Source: PFL35 sp041550515
GTDB lineage: Archaea > Thermoplasmatota > E2 > DHVEG-1
Direction: 5' to 3'
DNA: 64,000 bases
Assembly (NCBI GenBank): GCA_041550515.1
Contig: JBFEOQ010000004.1
Span: 1-64,000, forward strand
Below the pieces are notes generated by a model. The model made no database searches. It had not been told where the DNA came from and saw only the letters and a program-made list of their open reading frames with translations. The position numbers and the translations under genes were made by a program. Shown here in pieces: positions 27,401-34,816 of the stretch (the first letter of the stretch is position 1; each line of letters starts with the position of its first letter).

Positions 27401-27608
27401 TGAATCAGCATGTGCTTATTCAGCAATTGAAATGAAGCCTAATCCCAAAGATCCAAGTAGATTAATTGCAGAAGTAAATAGAGCATTGTGTAAAGGTTGT
27501 GGTTCATGTGCAGCAGCATGCTTGTCAAGTGCTATTGAACAAAAGGGTTACAAGAGCAAACAGATAAATGTAATGATTGCAGCACTCTGTGAAAAGGGAG
27601 GCAGCTAG
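24393..27608 (+). CDS. Double HdrA-type flavoprotein (two HdrA modules in one chain)
   Basis: 1071 residues from ATG 24393 (GGCCGGGAAG upstream; an earlier in-frame start at 24321 lies deep in korC). After a ~55-residue linker comes a first HdrA module: FAD motif LIVGAGISGMQAAL (~63), the CSIC pair, two inserted [4Fe-4S] motifs CTGCDDCAEVCP (~162) and CIGCGSCDRVCE (~209), and the second flavin half. From about residue 503 a second module begins with a full HdrA N-terminal domain (IGVFVCHCGKNIA) and a second FAD motif (IIGGGISGMKASL, ~643), but without the inserted ferredoxin pair. Two [4Fe-4S] motifs close the chain (~1000-1055). HdrA is the flavin-based bifurcation centre; this chain may hold two flavins. 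Confidence 0.85.
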   Translation: MPLKTYNKKIDHGLGIPLEDDYFYDEPEEIIENKEAPQLESIIKTLTQRAEKVKKRVIDTDVLIVGAGISGMQAALDIADKGYKVVIIDKTSTIGGAMVKLDKTFPTNDCSICTAAPKMVELSRHPNIELITYAGINSLDGKPGKFKASIWRKSKYVDPDKCTGCDDCAEVCPVDVVNPFDEKLSTRKAIYIEFPQAVPIIYTIDYDNCIGCGSCDRVCEPEAISFLEKSEDIQVNAGSVILATGFELFEPIEMRKEYGYGKYDNVITALQFERILSSFGPTEGKVKRPSDAKTPKSIGWIQCVGSRSEQQGFPYCSRVCCMYATKEASIAKEANPNIDINIYYMDIRAYGKDFQQYYDHAKDLGIKYIRGRPSSVYENKDKSITIKYKDTLTGEVKEDTVDMLVLSTAIKPNEENKRLGEALGIEVDENGFFKQQDLLTDPIQSSRDGVFLAGCIQGPKDIPDSVSMASGAAAKAVAPIKDHEKHIGKEFPPEKNVAGEKPRIGVFVCHCGKNIANYLDVKKVTEETKKLPNVEHAEHIMFVCSEDSCKKIKEAIEQKKLNRIIVAACSPRTHGGLFMDTLMEAGLNKYLFEMANIRNHCSWVHSDDWDAATDKAIKLVRSSVAKSRGLEALSEEEFSVYPATLIIGGGISGMKASLALADMGIKSIIIEKEKQLGGRLTNLHSMFPSDKKTEDILNPIINKIKKNKLISVMTDSELDELEGYIGNYKGKIKQKGKTKEIEFGTIIVATGFREIDLKGRYEYGKNENILSQTELETKLKTNKLKEPKNVVIINCAGAMDEERPYCCRVGCGVAIKNAKLISQKYPKSKIYMLYRDMRVFGKEEEEYYADVLKKHHVTMIRYPGDKKPEVILNKKDPKKGSVSVMVYDDILNEEMILPADLLVLTVNTEGGAETEKLKNMLKVPVDSAGFFIETHAKIKPLDFSTSGVYMCGAAHYPKNLVDSIAQAEGAASRAAIPIAQERMKGEGIVSEVIEDLCRGCGLCESACAYSAIEMKPNPKDPSRLIAEVNRALCKGCGSCAAACLSSAIEQKGYKSKQINVMIAALCEKGGS

Positions 27609-28034
27609 ATGGGTAAAAAAGTGGAAGGGAACCTTGATTTAAAATCACTGCAACTCAAAAAAGGGGAACTCCTTCAAGAAGTGGAAGATTTGTGTGGAGA
27701 AAATCTTTTTGGTTGCTACCAGTGTGGAACTTGCACCGCTGGTTGCCCATTCATTGATGAAATGGATCTTTCTCCAGATGAAGTAATTAGATATGTAATA
27801 TTAGATAGAAAGGAAGTTCTTAACTCAAAGACGATTTGGCTTTGTGCATCATGTTTTACATGTGCTGAGCGTTGCCCTCGTGATATTAATATTACAAAGA
27901 TTATGGAGGCTCTTCGTCAAATTATTCTTAGGAAAAAAATTGATAAAACAGATTTAAAGAAATTCTCAAAAGATGAAAAAGAAACAATACCACAAATGGC
28001 ATTTGTAAGCCTATTTAGAAAAAATATAGGGTAA
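27609..28034 (+). CDS. hdrC: Heterodisulphide-reductase-like subunit C
   Basis: 141 residues with two [4Fe-4S] motifs, CYQCGTCTAGCPF (~36) and CASCFTCAERCPRD (~78), the normal HdrC form. It passes electrons from HdrA to HdrB. It starts directly after the HdrA stop codon and is followed 5 nt later by hdrB. There are no transmembrane segments, so it belongs to the soluble HdrABC type rather than HdrDE. Confidence 0.9.
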   Translation: MGKKVEGNLDLKSLQLKKGELLQEVEDLCGENLFGCYQCGTCTAGCPFIDEMDLSPDEVIRYVILDRKEVLNSKTIWLCASCFTCAERCPRDINITKIMEALRQIILRKKIDKTDLKKFSKDEKETIPQMAFVSLFRKNIG

Positions 28035-28039
28035 AAAAT

Positions 28040-28921
28040 ATGAAACTACTATACTACCCCGGTTGTACCCTCAAGACATCTGCAAAAAATCTTGAGAAAT
28101 CAGCTTTTGCTATAGCAGAAAAACTTGGTCACGAAATGGTTGAAATGGAGGATTGGACCTGCTGTGGCGTAGTTGCATCTTTAACCGATGATGATCTGAT
28201 GCATCATCTTGCACCACTTAGAAACCTGATACATGCTGAAGATGAAGGGGAAGAAACAATTGTTACACTATGTGATATGTGTTGCAACACTTTAAAACAA
28301 ACCAATCTCAGAGTAAAGGAGATTCCTGACGATCTTGAAACATTAAACTTATTCATGGATCGGGAAAATGATTACAAGGGAACAATCAAAATCATGCATT
28401 TCCTAGAGTTCTTACGTGATGAAGTTGGATTTAAAACTATTAAAAAAATGGTAAAAAATCCGCTCAAAGCCATGAAAATAATGCCTTATTATGGATGTAT
28501 GATGCTTCGTCCAAGGGAAGTAGCAATAGATGATGCAGAAGAACCAACAATAATGCAAGATCTTTTAAAGGCTCTTGGTGCAGAAGTAATTGATAATCCT
28601 TTCAAAATTGAATGTTGTGGTTCATATCATACTATTGAAGACAAAAAACTTGTCTCAAATAGAGCAAATAAGATAACAAATTATGCAATTGATCGCGGTA
28701 GCGATGCGATAATGCTATCTTGTCCTTTGTGTCGTTTCAATTTGGATGTTCGAGGAAAAGAAGCTGAGAAAATATATAACAATTATAAACAGCTTCCGGT
28801 CTACTATTACACCCAACTTATAGCAGTTGCGTTGGGCTTGGATCCCAAAGTTTATGGATTTGATGAACATGCGGTGGATCCTGTCCTTTTGTTAAAGAAA
28901 AAGGGGGTATTTGAGAAATAA
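28040..28921 (+). CDS. hdrB: Heterodisulphide-reductase-like subunit B (CCG protein)
   Basis: 293 residues with two CCG domains: CTLKTSAKN ... DWTCCG ... CDMCCNTL in the first half and YYGCMMLRP ... IECCGSYH ... SCPLCRFN in the second. In methanogens these bind two non-cubane [4Fe-4S] clusters that cleave CoM-S-S-CoB. The organism may not use that substrate: no methanogenesis gene is seen, so the acceptor could be another disulphide or a protein partner such as the fumarate reductase of this array. The start is ATG 28040. Confidence 0.88.
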   Translation: MKLLYYPGCTLKTSAKNLEKSAFAIAEKLGHEMVEMEDWTCCGVVASLTDDDLMHHLAPLRNLIHAEDEGEETIVTLCDMCCNTLKQTNLRVKEIPDDLETLNLFMDRENDYKGTIKIMHFLEFLRDEVGFKTIKKMVKNPLKAMKIMPYYGCMMLRPREVAIDDAEEPTIMQDLLKALGAEVIDNPFKIECCGSYHTIEDKKLVSNRANKITNYAIDRGSDAIMLSCPLCRFNLDVRGKEAEKIYNNYKQLPVYYYTQLIAVALGLDPKVYGFDEHAVDPVLLLKKKGVFEK

Positions 28922-28955
28922 AGTAGATTAAAATCAAATAGAAATTGGTGAATAT

Positions 28956-29966
28956 ATGAGTAAGGAAAAAGGAAAGAAAAAAGAAGCTAAAAAAAGCAAA
29001 CTACAAGTTGCATTTTATTGGGCTGCAAGTTGTGGTGGATGTGAAATAGCAGTTCTTGACATTGATGAAAAAATCCTTGATGTAATAGGTTTAGTTGACA
29101 TTTTATTTTGGCCTGTTGCAATGGATTTCAAATATAAAGATGTTGAAGCGATGAAAGATAATCATATTGATGTTTGTTTCTTTAATGGATCTATTAGAAC
29201 TGAAGAACAAGAACATATCGCTAAATTACTTCGTCAGAAATCAAAGACTATGGTTGCGTTTGGTGCATGTGCAGTAAACGGAGGTATTCCTGGTCTAGCA
29301 AATGTTGCAGATCGAAAGGATGTCTTTCACACTGCATATATAGAAAATCCATCAACGGATAACCCGAAAAGATTAGTTCCAAAAACATCGGTCAAAGTAA
29401 AAGAGGGCACATTGACACTTCCTGAGTTTTATGATACTGTAAAAACACTGGATCAAACCATTGATGTTGATTACTACTTACCAGGTTGCCCACCAACACC
29501 TGATTTAATAATGACTGCTGTTGCTGCAATTGTTGAAAATAAATTACCTCCTAAAGGCTCTGTTATTGGTCCAATGAAATCAGTATGTGATGAATGTCGT
29601 TTTGAAAAATCTGAAAAGAAAATAAAGGAAATAAAACGAGTTTATGAACTTGATAAATGGGAAGAAAAATGTCTTCTTGAACAAGGAGTTGTCTGTTTGG
29701 GACCGGCAACTCGTGGTGGATGTGATGCTCGATGTCTCGATGCAAATATGCCATGTACTGGCTGTGGAGGTCCAACACCTAATTCTCTTGATCAAGGTGC
29801 TAAGATGATGTCAGCACTTGCATCAATTCTTGGAATTGAGGGTGAAGAAAATATGAGTGATGAAGAAGTACAAAAATTAATTGATCAAGTAGTTGACCCA
29901 GTAGGTACTTTTTACAAATATGGTCTACCTAGTGCTATTATTAATAGGAAGGTGATAAAAAAATGA
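28956..29966 (+). CDS. mvhG: [NiFe] hydrogenase small subunit, group 3c (MvhG-like)
   Basis: 336 residues. The proximal-cluster motif is FYWAASCGGCEIAVLD near residue 20, continued by GACAVNGGIPG and YLPGCPPTPD. The C-terminal part has further cysteines (CDEC, then CDARC ... CTGCGGP) for the medial and distal clusters. There is no Tat signal, so the enzyme is cytoplasmic. The features match F420-non-reducing hydrogenase MvhG and its relatives, which form a complex with HdrABC and MvhD. It overlaps the large-subunit gene by 4 nt. Confidence 0.9.
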   Translation: MSKEKGKKKEAKKSKLQVAFYWAASCGGCEIAVLDIDEKILDVIGLVDILFWPVAMDFKYKDVEAMKDNHIDVCFFNGSIRTEEQEHIAKLLRQKSKTMVAFGACAVNGGIPGLANVADRKDVFHTAYIENPSTDNPKRLVPKTSVKVKEGTLTLPEFYDTVKTLDQTIDVDYYLPGCPPTPDLIMTAVAAIVENKLPPKGSVIGPMKSVCDECRFEKSEKKIKEIKRVYELDKWEEKCLLEQGVVCLGPATRGGCDARCLDANMPCTGCGGPTPNSLDQGAKMMSALASILGIEGEENMSDEEVQKLIDQVVDPVGTFYKYGLPSAIINRKVIKK

Positions 29967-31423
29967 AAACTATAACAATTGATCCCATAACTCGACTTGA
30001 GGGTCATGGTAAAATTAATATTTTCCTTGATGCAAAGGGCGATGTAGCCAACGCATATTTACAGATTCCAGAATTAAGGGGTTTTGAGCGTTTTGCGCAA
30101 GGGCGAAGAGCTGAGGATATGCCTCAGATTACATCACGTATCTGTGGTGTATGTCCAGTTGCTCATCATTTTGCGTCAACTAAGGCATTAGATGCAGCAT
30201 TTAATGTTGATCCACCATCTGCTGCAAAAAAACTCAGAGAATTAATGTACTCTGGATATTACATATACGATCATATCCTTCACTTTTATTTTCTTGGTGG
30301 ACCTGACTTTGTCGTTGGACCAGATGCACCTGCTGCAAAAAGAAACGTTCTTGGGGTTATTGAAAAAGCAGGAGTTGAAATAGGTAAAGAAGTTATTAAA
30401 CATCGAGCATATGGTCAGAAAATTACTGCAATTTTGGGTGGTAAAGCAACTCATCCTGTTTGTGGTCTACCAGGTGGTATTTCTAAAGGACTTAATAAAG
30501 ACGAAGTAAAAGACATTGAAAAAATGACGAAATCTTGTATTGATTTTGCTAAATTCTCCTTGAAATTATTTAATGATATTGTATTAGCAAATAAGAATTA
30601 TGTTGACTTAATTCTTAGTGATCCTTATCAATTAAAAACCTACAACATGGGACTTGTAGATAAAAACAACAAAGTAAATTTCTACGATGGTAAGATAAGA
30701 GTAACTGATCAACAAGGTAAAGAGAAAGTTAAATTCGATGTAAAAGACTATACAAAACACATTGCAGAACATGTTGAAGAGTGGACATACATAAAATTCC
30801 CATATCTAAAAAGCGTAGGATGGAATGGAATGAAAGATGGTAAGGATAGCGGAATTTATAGAGTTGGACCACTTGGGAGACTTAATGCCGCTGATGGTAT
30901 GGCTACTCCACTTGCAAATAAAGAATATAAGAAAATGTTTGAGATATTAGGTGGTAAAGCTGTGAATTCAACATTAGCATTTCACTGGGCAAGATTGATC
31001 GAACTTTTATATGCTACAGAAAGAACAATGGAATTAGTAAAAGATCCTGAAATAACCTCGACGAAGATTAGAAACCCCGTAGGTGAACCTGGTGAAGGTA
31101 TAGGTGTAACTGAAGCTGCTCGAGGAACATTAATTCATCATTATAAACTTGATAAAAATGGACTCATAGATAAAGCTAATTTAATTGTTGCTACAACCAA
31201 TAACTCAGGAGCTATAAATATGTCAATAAGAGATGCAGCTAAGGGTATTATTAAGAAAGGTAAGGTTAACGATGGATTGTTAAACATGGTTGAAATGGCA
31301 TTCCGTGCGTATGATCCATGTTTTGCTTGTGCAACACATTCACTACCTGGAGGTATGCCTTTAGAAGTTAATATTTACAATAAAGAAAAAAAATTGTATA
31401 AAACCTTTAAACAAAATCTATAG
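29963..31423 (+). CDS. mvhA: [NiFe] hydrogenase large subunit, group 3c (MvhA-like)
   Basis: 486 residues. Both nickel-binding motifs are intact: RICGVCPVAHH near residue 58 and DPCFACATH near residue 452. About 25 residues follow the second motif, the extension removed by the maturation protease, which is encoded by the next gene. The enzyme activates H2 for Hdr-linked electron bifurcation, or evolves it in reverse. All four Ni cysteines are present, so the protein should be active, not an Ehr-like or Nuo-like relic. Confidence 0.92.
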   Translation: MKTITIDPITRLEGHGKINIFLDAKGDVANAYLQIPELRGFERFAQGRRAEDMPQITSRICGVCPVAHHFASTKALDAAFNVDPPSAAKKLRELMYSGYYIYDHILHFYFLGGPDFVVGPDAPAAKRNVLGVIEKAGVEIGKEVIKHRAYGQKITAILGGKATHPVCGLPGGISKGLNKDEVKDIEKMTKSCIDFAKFSLKLFNDIVLANKNYVDLILSDPYQLKTYNMGLVDKNNKVNFYDGKIRVTDQQGKEKVKFDVKDYTKHIAEHVEEWTYIKFPYLKSVGWNGMKDGKDSGIYRVGPLGRLNAADGMATPLANKEYKKMFEILGGKAVNSTLAFHWARLIELLYATERTMELVKDPEITSTKIRNPVGEPGEGIGVTEAARGTLIHHYKLDKNGLIDKANLIVATTNNSGAINMSIRDAAKGIIKKGKVNDGLLNMVEMAFRAYDPCFACATHSLPGGMPLEVNIYNKEKKLYKTFKQNL

Positions 31424-31437
31424 AGGAAAAATAGAAA

Positions 31438-31920
31438 ATGAAAACAATCATCCTAGGAGTTGGAAATTTGATATTAGGTGATGATGGAGTTGGTATCCAC
31501 GTTGTTAATGAACTTAAAAAACAAATTCAATCACCTAATCCTAATCTTACTATCGATGAAGCTCTCACTGGAGGTATGAACTTATTGGAGCTAATCCTTG
31601 GATATGATAAAGCGATAATAGTTGATGCAGTAAGAACAAAAAATGGGAAAAATGGAGAAGTAAAAAGAATACCTCTCAATGATTTCTCTACAGTTCATTC
31701 TTGTAATCCTCATGATGTGTCTCTTATAGAGGCTGTTGAAATGGCAAAAAAAATGGGAGAAAATCAAATTCCAAAAGAAATCATTATTATAGGAGTAATG
31801 ATGAAAGAAATACCTTGTGAATTTGGAGAAAATTTAAGTGAAAAAATTGCTGCAGCTGTTCCAAAGGCTGTGAATATGACTCTTAATGAAAGTAATAAAG
31901 ATTTGAAAATTTCAAGTTGA
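31438..31920 (+). CDS. Hydrogenase maturation endopeptidase
   Basis: 160 residues of the HyaD/HycI family. The opening ILGVGNLILGDDGVGIHVVN contains the conserved Asp near the nickel-sensing site, and a second Asp/His region (VDAVRTKN ... VHSCNPHDV) follows. The enzyme clips the C-terminal tail of the large subunit after Ni insertion. Its place directly after mvhA supports this. Hyp accessory genes are not in the window and must be elsewhere. Confidence 0.9.
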   Translation: MKTIILGVGNLILGDDGVGIHVVNELKKQIQSPNPNLTIDEALTGGMNLLELILGYDKAIIVDAVRTKNGKNGEVKRIPLNDFSTVHSCNPHDVSLIEAVEMAKKMGENQIPKEIIIIGVMMKEIPCEFGENLSEKIAAAVPKAVNMTLNESNKDLKISS

Positions 31921-31933
31921 GGTGAAAAATAAA

Positions 31934-32356
31934 ATGACAGATAAATTTGAACCAAATATTATAGGTTTTTTATGTAACTGGTGTTCGTATGCCGGTGCAG
32001 ATCTAGCAGGAACAAGCAGGATAAAATATCCTCCAAACATAAAATCGATAAGAGTAATGTGCTCTGGGAGAGTTGATCCTGTTTTTATCCTTGAGGCATT
32101 GAGAAAAGGGGCAGATGGGGTGCTTGTTGCTGGCTGTCACCCAGGTGATTGTCACTATCAATCTGGAAATTACAAGACTAACCGTAGAATTAGACTTTTA
32201 AAAAAGCTCCTTAGCGAAATGGCAATTGACCCTAACAGAGTTAGATTCGAATATGTTTCTGCTTCTGAAGGTCAAAAATTTGCACAGGTTGTAACCGACT
32301 TTGTGGATGAACTTAAAAAAATGGGACCTAACCCTTTAATAAAATTGAAAGCATGA
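31934..32356 (+). CDS. mvhD: MvhD-like [2Fe-2S] electron-transfer subunit, copy 1
   Basis: 140 residues. FLCNWCSYAGADLAGTSR at the N terminus and VAGCHPGDCHY in the middle supply the conserved cysteines of MvhD/FlxD. It bridges hydrogenase or an NAD(P)H module to HdrA. I use ATG 31934, which AGGTGA precedes, rather than GTG 31922. A second copy follows 20 nt downstream, and the two genes share a 50-nt identical stretch (31943-31992 and 32386-32435). Confidence 0.9.
   Translation: MTDKFEPNIIGFLCNWCSYAGADLAGTSRIKYPPNIKSIRVMCSGRVDPVFILEALRKGADGVLVAGCHPGDCHYQSGNYKTNRRIRLLKKLLSEMAIDPNRVRFEYVSASEGQKFAQVVTDFVDELKKMGPNPLIKLKA
31943..31992 (+). repeat. 50-nt stretch identical between the two mvhD copies (first copy)
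   Basis: Bases 31943-31992 are identical to 32386-32435. The stretch encodes the FEPNIIGFLCNWCSYA region of both MvhD proteins. The rest of the genes differ by many substitutions, so the identity looks like local gene conversion or strong local constraint. Confidence 0.8.
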
Positions 32357-32376
32357 AAAAAATTGGAGGTTAAAAA

Positions 32377-32805
32377 ATGAAAGAAAAATTTGAACCAAAT
32401 ATTATAGGTTTTTTATGTAACTGGTGTTCGTATGCTGGTGCAGATCTTGCTGGAACTAGTAGAATTCAATATCCCCCAAATTTAAAAGTAATCCGAGTAA
32501 TGTGTTCTGGTAGAGTAAATCCTATTTTTGTAATAAATGCACTTCAGCAAGGTGCAGATGGAGTACTCATTGGTGGTTGTCACCCGGGTGATTGTCACTA
32601 TGAACGTGGTAATTATCTAGCAAGACGTCGAATTTCAGTATTAAAAAAACTTTTGGACTACACAGGTATTGATCCTAATAGAGTTAGGATGACTTGGGTG
32701 TCTGCAGCTGAAGGACATAAATTTGCTGAAGTAGTAAAAGAAGTAACTGAGGATATAAGAAAATTAGGACCAATGCAACATTTCAAGAGGGGGAACAAAT
32801 GGTAA
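32377..32805 (+). CDS. mvhD: MvhD-like [2Fe-2S] electron-transfer subunit, copy 2
   Basis: 142 residues, a close paralogue of the gene just upstream with the same FLCNWCSYAGADLAGTSR and GGCHPGDCHY cysteines. GGAGGT precedes its ATG. It overlaps the next gene (FrhB-like, 32799) by 7 nt, whereas copy 1 follows the hydrogenase protease, so one copy may serve the hydrogenase and the other the NAD(P)H/FAD module. With three HdrA chains encoded nearby, different MvhDs could also pair with different HdrAs. Confidence 0.9.
   Translation: MKEKFEPNIIGFLCNWCSYAGADLAGTSRIQYPPNLKVIRVMCSGRVNPIFVINALQQGADGVLIGGCHPGDCHYERGNYLARRRISVLKKLLDYTGIDPNRVRMTWVSAAEGHKFAEVVKEVTEDIRKLGPMQHFKRGNKW
32386..32435 (+). repeat. 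50-nt stretch identical between the two mvhD copies (second copy)
   Basis: This is the second member of the pair described at 31943-31992. Confidence 0.8.
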
Positions 32806-33782
32806 ACGAAAAAGAACTTCAAGATGCAGTTGAAAAAACTATAAAGAGAGATGATGTAAAATACATTGTTGGTTATGAAAAGGGAACTTATGGATTCCAA
32901 GTAACCCCATCTTTTGCATATAAACCTGAAGATGCAAAAAAATTCATTTTTACACCATTATGTGTCCATAATTTAACTGTATTTCCCATGCTAGAAGAGA
33001 AACCTCCACTTCGAAAAGGAGAAGAACCAGATTCACGTAAAGTTGGTGTTGTAGTAAAAGGATGTGACTCTAGAGCAGTTATTCAGATCATACAAGAAAA
33101 GGGTTTAGATCGCGACAAAGTAGTGATAATTGGCATTCCTTGTACAGGAGTTGTTGATCCAAAGAAAATTGAAGCAAAATTTCCGGGTATATCAAAAAAT
33201 GCAGATGTAAAGGATGATGGCGATAAATTCATTATTTCACTAGATGGAAAAACTCACAAAATTGTCAAAGATGAATTAATGCCTGATAAATGTAAAACAT
33301 GCGAATATCCTACACCAATTCTCTATGATATACTTATAGGACAAGAAATTAAAAGCACGAAAAAAGAAGATTACAAAAATGTAAAAGATTTTGAAAATAC
33401 ATCAATGAAAAACAAATGGGAATACTGGGAAAAACAATTTGATAAATGTATTCGTTGTTACGCCTGTAGAAATGCTTGTCCTCTTTGTTATTGTAAAGAA
33501 TGTATAGTTGATCAATTGGAACCTCAATGGGTACGTCGATCTGTAGATGTTTCTGAAAATACTGTTTGGAATCTTATACGTGCATTTCACTTAGCGGGTA
33601 GATGTATTGGGTGTGGTCAGTGTGAACGCGTTTGTCCAATGGATTTACCTTTAATGGAACTTAACAAAAAACTTGAAAAAGATATCAAAGAGATGTTCGA
33701 ATATATCCCAGGAATTAATGCCGAGGAAAAACCTCTTCTTGCAATGTTTAAACCTGATGATCCGGAGGAATTTATTTTGTGA
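32799..33782 (+). CDS. FrhB/FlxC-like iron-sulphur protein with dicluster ferredoxin domain
   Basis: 327 residues. The N-terminal ~200 residues resemble the FrhB/FdhB (coenzyme F420 hydrogenase/dehydrogenase beta) family region, with KGCDSRAV and IGIPCTGVV. The C-terminal part has three cysteine groups: CIRCYACRNACPLCYCKEC (~216) and CIGCGQCERVCPMD (~270), two of them cubane-type. It probably relays electrons between the FAD/NAD(P)H subunit two genes downstream and MvhD/HdrA. Related proteins are found in Flx-Hdr gene sets of sulphate reducers and clostridia. Whether it still binds F420 or flavin is unknown. Confidence 0.78.
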   Translation: MVNEKELQDAVEKTIKRDDVKYIVGYEKGTYGFQVTPSFAYKPEDAKKFIFTPLCVHNLTVFPMLEEKPPLRKGEEPDSRKVGVVVKGCDSRAVIQIIQEKGLDRDKVVIIGIPCTGVVDPKKIEAKFPGISKNADVKDDGDKFIISLDGKTHKIVKDELMPDKCKTCEYPTPILYDILIGQEIKSTKKEDYKNVKDFENTSMKNKWEYWEKQFDKCIRCYACRNACPLCYCKECIVDQLEPQWVRRSVDVSENTVWNLIRAFHLAGRCIGCGQCERVCPMDLPLMELNKKLEKDIKEMFEYIPGINAEEKPLLAMFKPDDPEEFIL

Positions 33783-33793
33783 GGTGAAAAAAG

Positions 33794-34816
33794 ATGGATA
33801 AATTAGTTTTATCAAAGGATGATCTTCAAAAATTTATTGATGAATTGTTAAAGAAAGATACAATTTATGCACCTGTTGAAGATAATGGAACGGTTATATT
33901 TAATCAAATCAAGAAATCAAATGAACCAAATTTCAATTATCAAAACTCTAAATTCCCACCTAAAGCATTAATTTTTAACCAGACTGAAACTTTATTTAAA
34001 TTTAAACCAGGCCCAAAGGGCGATATTGAACCAATTAAAATTGATGAGAAAAAAATTATTTTTGGATTAAGACCATGTGATGCAAAAAGCCTTGCAATTC
34101 TTGATCATGCTTTTACTGGCGACTATAAGGATCCTTATTTCTTAAAAAGACGAGATAATTCAATCCTTATTGGCCTTGCTTGCATAAAACCTGGTGTAAA
34201 TTGTTTTTGTACCTCTCTTGATGATAGCCCAGCATCTTCAAAATATGTTGATATATTATTTACAGATATCGGTGATAAATACTATGTCGAAGTTATAACT
34301 GATAAAGGTAAACAAATTATAAAAAATGTAAGTAAATTCTTCAAACCTGCTAAAGAAAAAGATACTAAAAATAAAAAAGAAATAGAGAAACGATCTATTA
34401 ATTCAATTAAAAGAAGTCAAAAAACTGAGAAAATCGTTGAAAAATTAGATAAAATATTTGAAAACAAATTTTGGAAGGAAGTTGCAGATAGATGTATTGG
34501 ATGTGGAACTTGTACTTATTTATGTCCGACTTGTCATTGTTTTGATATCCAGGATGAATCAACGCTTACAAAAGGAGCACGTATTCGTGTTTGGGATACA
34601 TGTATGAATCCAGAATATACTGTGCATGCATCAGGTTATAATCCACGACCTGCAAGAACAAATCGTGTTAGAAACCGAGTTTATCATAAATACAACTACT
34701 ACCCAAAAAATTTTGATATAATTGCATGTGTTGGATGCGGTCGTTGTATTGATTTATGCCCTGTAAATATCGATATAATTGATGTTGTTACTCGTGCGGG
34801 GGAGGTGAAACCATGA
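33794..34816 (+). CDS. HydB/AsrA/FlxB-like dicluster iron-sulphur protein
   Basis: 340 residues. The N-terminal half carries the GLRPCDAKSLAILDHAF motif of the sulphhydrogenase beta / anaerobic sulphite reductase A family. The C-terminal half has CIGCGTCTYLCPTCHC (~235) and CVGCGRCIDLCPVN (~315). A Lys-rich insert lies between them. In relatives this subunit passes electrons between an NAD(P)H/FAD subunit and a hydrogenase or Hdr complex. It overlaps the FAD/NAD(P)H gene by 4 nt, as is usual for this pair. Confidence 0.85.
   Translation: MDKLVLSKDDLQKFIDELLKKDTIYAPVEDNGTVIFNQIKKSNEPNFNYQNSKFPPKALIFNQTETLFKFKPGPKGDIEPIKIDEKKIIFGLRPCDAKSLAILDHAFTGDYKDPYFLKRRDNSILIGLACIKPGVNCFCTSLDDSPASSKYVDILFTDIGDKYYVEVITDKGKQIIKNVSKFFKPAKEKDTKNKKEIEKRSINSIKRSQKTEKIVEKLDKIFENKFWKEVADRCIGCGTCTYLCPTCHCFDIQDESTLTKGARIRVWDTCMNPEYTVHASGYNPRPARTNRVRNRVYHKYNYYPKNFDIIACVGCGRCIDLCPVNIDIIDVVTRAGEVKP

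Noticed and set aside
19124..28034. Methanogen-type heterodisulphide metabolism or full methanogenesis
   Set aside because: No mcr, mtr or other methanogenesis gene is in the window; Hdr-like proteins are widespread outside methanogens, so no such claim is made.
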